Made by a program: the position numbers and the translations under genes | The notes under the pieces: model-generated | What the model saw: the letters and a program-made list of their open reading frames with translations, nothing else | Told to the model about the DNA's origin: nothing | Database searches by the model: none | From: Micromonosporaceae bacterium KJ-029 | GTDB lineage: Bacteria > Actinomycetota > Actinomycetes > Mycobacteriales > Micromonosporaceae | Assembly (NCBI GenBank): GCA_005402585.1 | Contig: BIFP01000014.1 | Span: 1 to 64,000 of the forward strand | DNA: 64,000 bases | Reading direction: 5' to 3' | Part shown: positions 61,242-64,000 of the stretch, piece by piece | Position numbering within the stretch: the stretch's first letter is position 1 | Layout of the letters: every line of letters starts with the position of its first letter

Positions 61242-62596
61242 GGCGCCTGATCCCGAACCACGTCGACCTGCTGCGCTGGGCACTCCTCGGCGTGGCGGCG
61301 CTCGTCCTGGTGGTCTTCCTGCTCGCCCAGCGGCAGAGCGTCGACGTCAGTTACGGCCAGTCGCCGGCTCCGTCGACCCGGATCGAGGAAGGCGCGGCCG
61401 GCGAGCTGAGCGACGCCACGGTGCCCTCGACGGACGAGATGACCGCGCTGGTGACCGCCGACCCGGTGGTACGCCTCCCCGGCGCCATCGCCCACTGGGA
61501 CGAGCAGCGGGTGCGGGAGGCGATCGGGGATCACGACACCCGGATCCTGGTCGCGCCGCCCGGCCTCGACGAGGCGGCACGCAAGCGGGTACGGGAGGTC
61601 GGGAACGCGACCGTACGGGTGATCGGCACCGAGGTCAGCGGCGGGGCGTACCAGGCGGGCGCCGACACGCTCCCCGGCTGGCGGGCCCAGTTCGCCACCG
61701 GCGACGTGACGGACCAACTGGTCACCCTGATCGCCAGGCTACGTAAGGTACCGGCTCCGCCCGACCGCGACGACCTGCGGTGGCGCGAACCGTCCGGACC
61801 GGAACTGGCCGCGGTCGTCGCCGACCTGCGCTCGGACGGGCTGCACGTCGGCGCGGGCGCCACCCTCAGCCGGGTGCCCGAGGCGGCCCACACCGCCTTT
61901 CCCGACGGGGCCTGGTACGTCGTCCTGCCCGGGCAGCCGTACGGCGAGCCGCTCCCCCGGTACGGGCCGGCGCTGACCCGGCTCGCTCCGGATCGCCCGA
62001 TCGTGGTGATGTACGGCGGTTGGATCGAGTACCACGGCCCGGCTGCGACGGACTTCGCGGACCTGGCCGGCGCGAGCTTCTACACCCGGTTCGCCGACCG
62101 GCTCAGCCGCTACGACTATCCACAGCAGAACGTGCTCGGGGCGTACCTGCACCAGGTCACCGACATCCGATACGCGGGCCTGTTCGACCGGCCGCTGCCG
62201 TACCGGCCGTTCGACCCGCTGCGGGTGGCGCTGCCGGCCCTGCCATGGATCTTCGCGGCCTGCGTGGCGGCGTTCCTGGCGCTGTCGGTCCGGTCGCTGC
62301 GTCGCTCCCTCGGCGGGCCAGGTGACCCGCGCCGGGGCGGCAGCCCGGCCCGGCTGGCCGGCCTCACCACGCTCGCCGTCGAGGTGTCGCTGCTCACCGA
62401 CGCCCGCAGCAACCCCGCGCTGACCCGGGGCATCGGCAAGCTCCAGGCGGCCCGCGCGGCGTTGGACGAGGGCCTGCCCGAGCCGCACGTCCGGACGCTG
62501 CTGGACGAGGCTGCGGCCGAACTGGACGACACCGCCCTCGTGGTGGGCATCGCCAGCTACCGCCCCGACCAGTACCTCCAAGGCAGGCTGTCATGA
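61238..62596 (+). CDS. Uncharacterised two-segment membrane protein, 452 residues
   Basis: Starts GTG 61238. One membrane segment lies near the N-terminus (LLRWALLGVAALVLVVFLLA, about 10-29) and another at about 330-350 (LPWIFAACVAAFLALSV), leaving about 300 residues outside and about 100 inside. The outer region contains LPGAIAHWDEQRVREAIGDHDTRILVAPPG and later GAWYVVLPGQPYG, a mixed alpha/beta fold without known catalytic motif. The inner tail is helical. Coupled by overlaps on both sides (GTGA before, ATGA after). Same topology as the next gene's product, so they may be partners. No family recognised. Confidence 0.8.
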   Translation: MRRLIPNHVDLLRWALLGVAALVLVVFLLAQRQSVDVSYGQSPAPSTRIEEGAAGELSDATVPSTDEMTALVTADPVVRLPGAIAHWDEQRVREAIGDHDTRILVAPPGLDEAARKRVREVGNATVRVIGTEVSGGAYQAGADTLPGWRAQFATGDVTDQLVTLIARLRKVPAPPDRDDLRWREPSGPELAAVVADLRSDGLHVGAGATLSRVPEAAHTAFPDGAWYVVLPGQPYGEPLPRYGPALTRLAPDRPIVVMYGGWIEYHGPAATDFADLAGASFYTRFADRLSRYDYPQQNVLGAYLHQVTDIRYAGLFDRPLPYRPFDPLRVALPALPWIFAACVAAFLALSVRSLRRSLGGPGDPRRGGSPARLAGLTTLAVEVSLLTDARSNPALTRGIGKLQAARAALDEGLPEPHVRTLLDEAAAELDDTALVVGIASYRPDQYLQGRLS

Positions 62597-63528
62597 CAGC
62601 GGCGCTCCGCCGCCTGGTCGGCACCCCGTTCGGCCGGGCCGTGCTGGCCTGCCTGGCGCTGGCCGGCTGGGCGTTGTGGTCCGGCGGGATCCTGGACGGC
62701 CCGATCGCCCGCCAGGTCCGCTCCTCGTCGGTCTACGTGGCGCCCGGGATCGAGCTGGACCGGGCCGCCGCCGAACGGATCATCGGCAACCGCCGGCTGG
62801 TCGTACTGCTGATGGCACCCGGCGCCGACCTTGCCGACGCCTGCGGACGGACCGAGCAGGCCGCGCAGGGCACCGTCGTGTTGGCCATGAGCCACGCCGG
62901 GGAGGACTGGGACACCTACGGGTGTTCCCAGCTTCGCCGGCGCGACGACCGGGATCTGGGCCGGGCGATGGTGGTGGAGACGACGATCAGCCGGGGCGTG
63001 GACGCCTTCGTCGACCAGCCGTTGGAGGCGCTGAAGGTCGTCACCATCAACTACGACCGGCTGGTGAAGGCCGGCGCCATTCCCGACGGGGCCCGCACGA
63101 TCAGCCCGTCGCTGCCCCGGTACCTGTTGGCCGGCGCGGCGGTCGGCGGCGTGCTGGCCGGCGCGACGGTGCTCTGGTTCGCCGGGCGCCGGGCCGGTCG
63201 GCTGGCCGCCGCCCGACAGGCCCGTCGCGAGACGCACGCGGACAGCCGCAGCGCGCTCACCGCCGCCGCGGCCACCCTCGCCCAACAGATCGTCGACCTC
63301 GACCAGCGGTACGGCCGGGTCGCGAACGGCCGCGCCGGCCGGGCGTACCTGCGGCTGGCCAGTGACTACACCCGGCTGCTGGACGACGTCGCGATCGTCG
63401 AGGGCGCCGACGAGGGCGCCGTCCGCCGACTCCGCAAGCAGGTCAAGACGCTCAGCCGGCAGGCGTCCCGGCTCGCCGGCGAGCCGCCCGGCCGTGACAC
63501 CCCGCGCCGCCGTGTCCGGGGCCGGTAG
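62593..63528 (+). CDS. Uncharacterised two-segment membrane protein, 311 residues
   Basis: Starts ATG 62593, overlapping the previous stop as ATGA. A first membrane segment lies at about 13-31 (FGRAVLACLALAGWALW) and a second at about 177-198 (LLAGAAVGGVLAGATVLWFAG), with about 145 residues between them outside the cell (LVVLLMAPGADLADACGRTEQAAQ; GCSQLRRRDDRDLG, with two Cys that could pair). The inner tail of about 110 residues is helical and charged (IVDLDQRYGRV, AVRRLRKQVKTLSRQ). It repeats the layout of the preceding protein at smaller size. No family recognised; likely works with the two previous gene products in the membrane. Confidence 0.8.
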   Translation: MTAALRRLVGTPFGRAVLACLALAGWALWSGGILDGPIARQVRSSSVYVAPGIELDRAAAERIIGNRRLVVLLMAPGADLADACGRTEQAAQGTVVLAMSHAGEDWDTYGCSQLRRRDDRDLGRAMVVETTISRGVDAFVDQPLEALKVVTINYDRLVKAGAIPDGARTISPSLPRYLLAGAAVGGVLAGATVLWFAGRRAGRLAAARQARRETHADSRSALTAAAATLAQQIVDLDQRYGRVANGRAGRAYLRLASDYTRLLDDVAIVEGADEGAVRRLRKQVKTLSRQASRLAGEPPGRDTPRRRVRGR

Positions 63529-63657
63529 CGGGCCGGTACCTCGGGCGTGGGACGAGAACACGTAACATCGAAAGACTTACACGTTTGAGATTATCCGGAT
63601 AGCCTCCTGAGCGTCGATGATCATCCATATCGGATGGTCCACTCCTGAGGAGGCTCC

Positions 63658-64000
63658 GTGTCACAAGCACGCCTACCGCGCCTGCGGCGCGTCGTGGTCA
63701 CCGCCGGCATCACCACGACCACGCTCGTCGCCACCCTGATCGCGCTGCCGCAACCCGCGATGGCGGCGGGCGGCCCGTACCGGGCCAGCGCCGTGCCGAT
63801 CACCACCCCGCAGGCGGCGACGGACGTCGCGGTCATCCCCGGCGCGTACGTCGTCACCATGAAGCCCGGCACCGACGCGACGGTGCCGGCACGGGCACTG
63901 AAGGCCGCCCCCACCGCCTACTTCCACCGCGCGGTCAACGGCTTCGCGGCCCGCCTCACCACGGCACAGGTCGCCGAGCTGGCGCACAACGCCAACGTGC
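63658..64000 (+). CDS. Secreted S8 (subtilisin-like) serine protease, 5' part only
   Basis: Starts GTG 63658 with a strong ribosome site (GAGGAGG, seven bases upstream) and runs off the window after about 114 residues. A signal peptide (RLRRVVVTAGITTTTLVATLIALP, ending at AMA near residue 36) is followed by a peptidase inhibitor I9-type propeptide: PGAYVVTMKPGTD and FHRAVNGFAARLTTAQVAELAHNANV. This propeptide folds the S8 catalytic domain, which would lie beyond the window, so the protease assignment rests on the propeptide alone. Single gene with its own promoter region (63529-63657). Confidence 0.82.
   Translation, partial: MSQARLPRLRRVVVTAGITTTTLVATLIALPQPAMAAGGPYRASAVPITTPQAATDVAVIPGAYVVTMKPGTDATVPARALKAAPTAYFHRAVNGFAARLTTAQVAELAHNANV

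Overview
High G+C, dense overlapping starts and stops, GTG/TTG starts, many ECF, NarL-type and ROK regulators, a type I-E-like CRISPR repeat and secreted hydrolases all point to an actinobacterial chromosome. The gene families look most like Micromonosporaceae (Micromonospora or a relative). This placement is inference from memory, not a database result.

Region 1 (1-10.5 kb): two large CRISPR arrays in the same orientation (56 repeats at 102-3484; 42 good repeats plus one decayed repeat at 7882-10469) share one 28-bp I-E-type repeat. Between them lie a membrane-anchored nSTAND NTPase with 14 WD40 repeats and, converging on it, a small NIPSNAP-type gene. No cas gene is present in the window.

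Region 2 (10.5-21.6 kb): an XRE-type regulator converges on a GNAT gene. After about 550 bases without a gene comes a six-gene + strand operon: globin/ferredoxin-reductase fusion, GNAT-like protein, two unknown proteins, an APC permease interrupted by one in-frame TGA, and a histidine-decarboxylase-like PLP enzyme with a Gly/Asp-rich insert. An ECF41-type sigma factor and an FAD oxidoreductase follow, each preceded by a match to the ECF41 promoter.

Region 3 (21.8-30.3 kb): a glycoside-use locus. A binding protein, two permeases and a GH1 beta-glucosidase are transcribed leftward; a ROK repressor and a secreted discoidin/beta-helix protein rightward. Palindromic operators and strong stem-loops are visible.

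Region 4 (30.3-39.5 kb): a zinc-ribbon membrane protein and an SPFH-GYF protein, a probable deletion scar joining a shortened membrane protein to a shortened sensor kinase, its response regulator, a secreted V8-like protease, a carboxymuconolactone-decarboxylase-family protein, a second two-component system, a DUF2306 protein and a PPC/DUF296 protein.

Region 5 (39.5-60.9 kb): the most unusual part. Five very large genes (568-1780 codons, 19.8 kb) form one leftward, translationally coupled operon of proteins without visible signal peptides. In order of transcription they are a PhoD-phosphatase-like protein with degraded metal motifs fused to a lysozyme-like domain, a DUF6603-type protein, a coiled-coil/beta-propeller/FG-GAP protein, and two proteins I cannot assign. 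Facing it across a 280-bp shared promoter region are a 40-residue, extremely acidic peptide and, overlapping it by 4 bp, an M15-type peptidoglycan peptidase with two peptidoglycan-binding domains. A frameshifted small gene follows. I read this as a candidate undescribed cell-envelope or antagonism system; its function is unknown.

Region 6 (60.9-64 kb): a coupled operon of three uncharacterised membrane proteins and the 5' end of a secreted S8 protease cut by the window edge.
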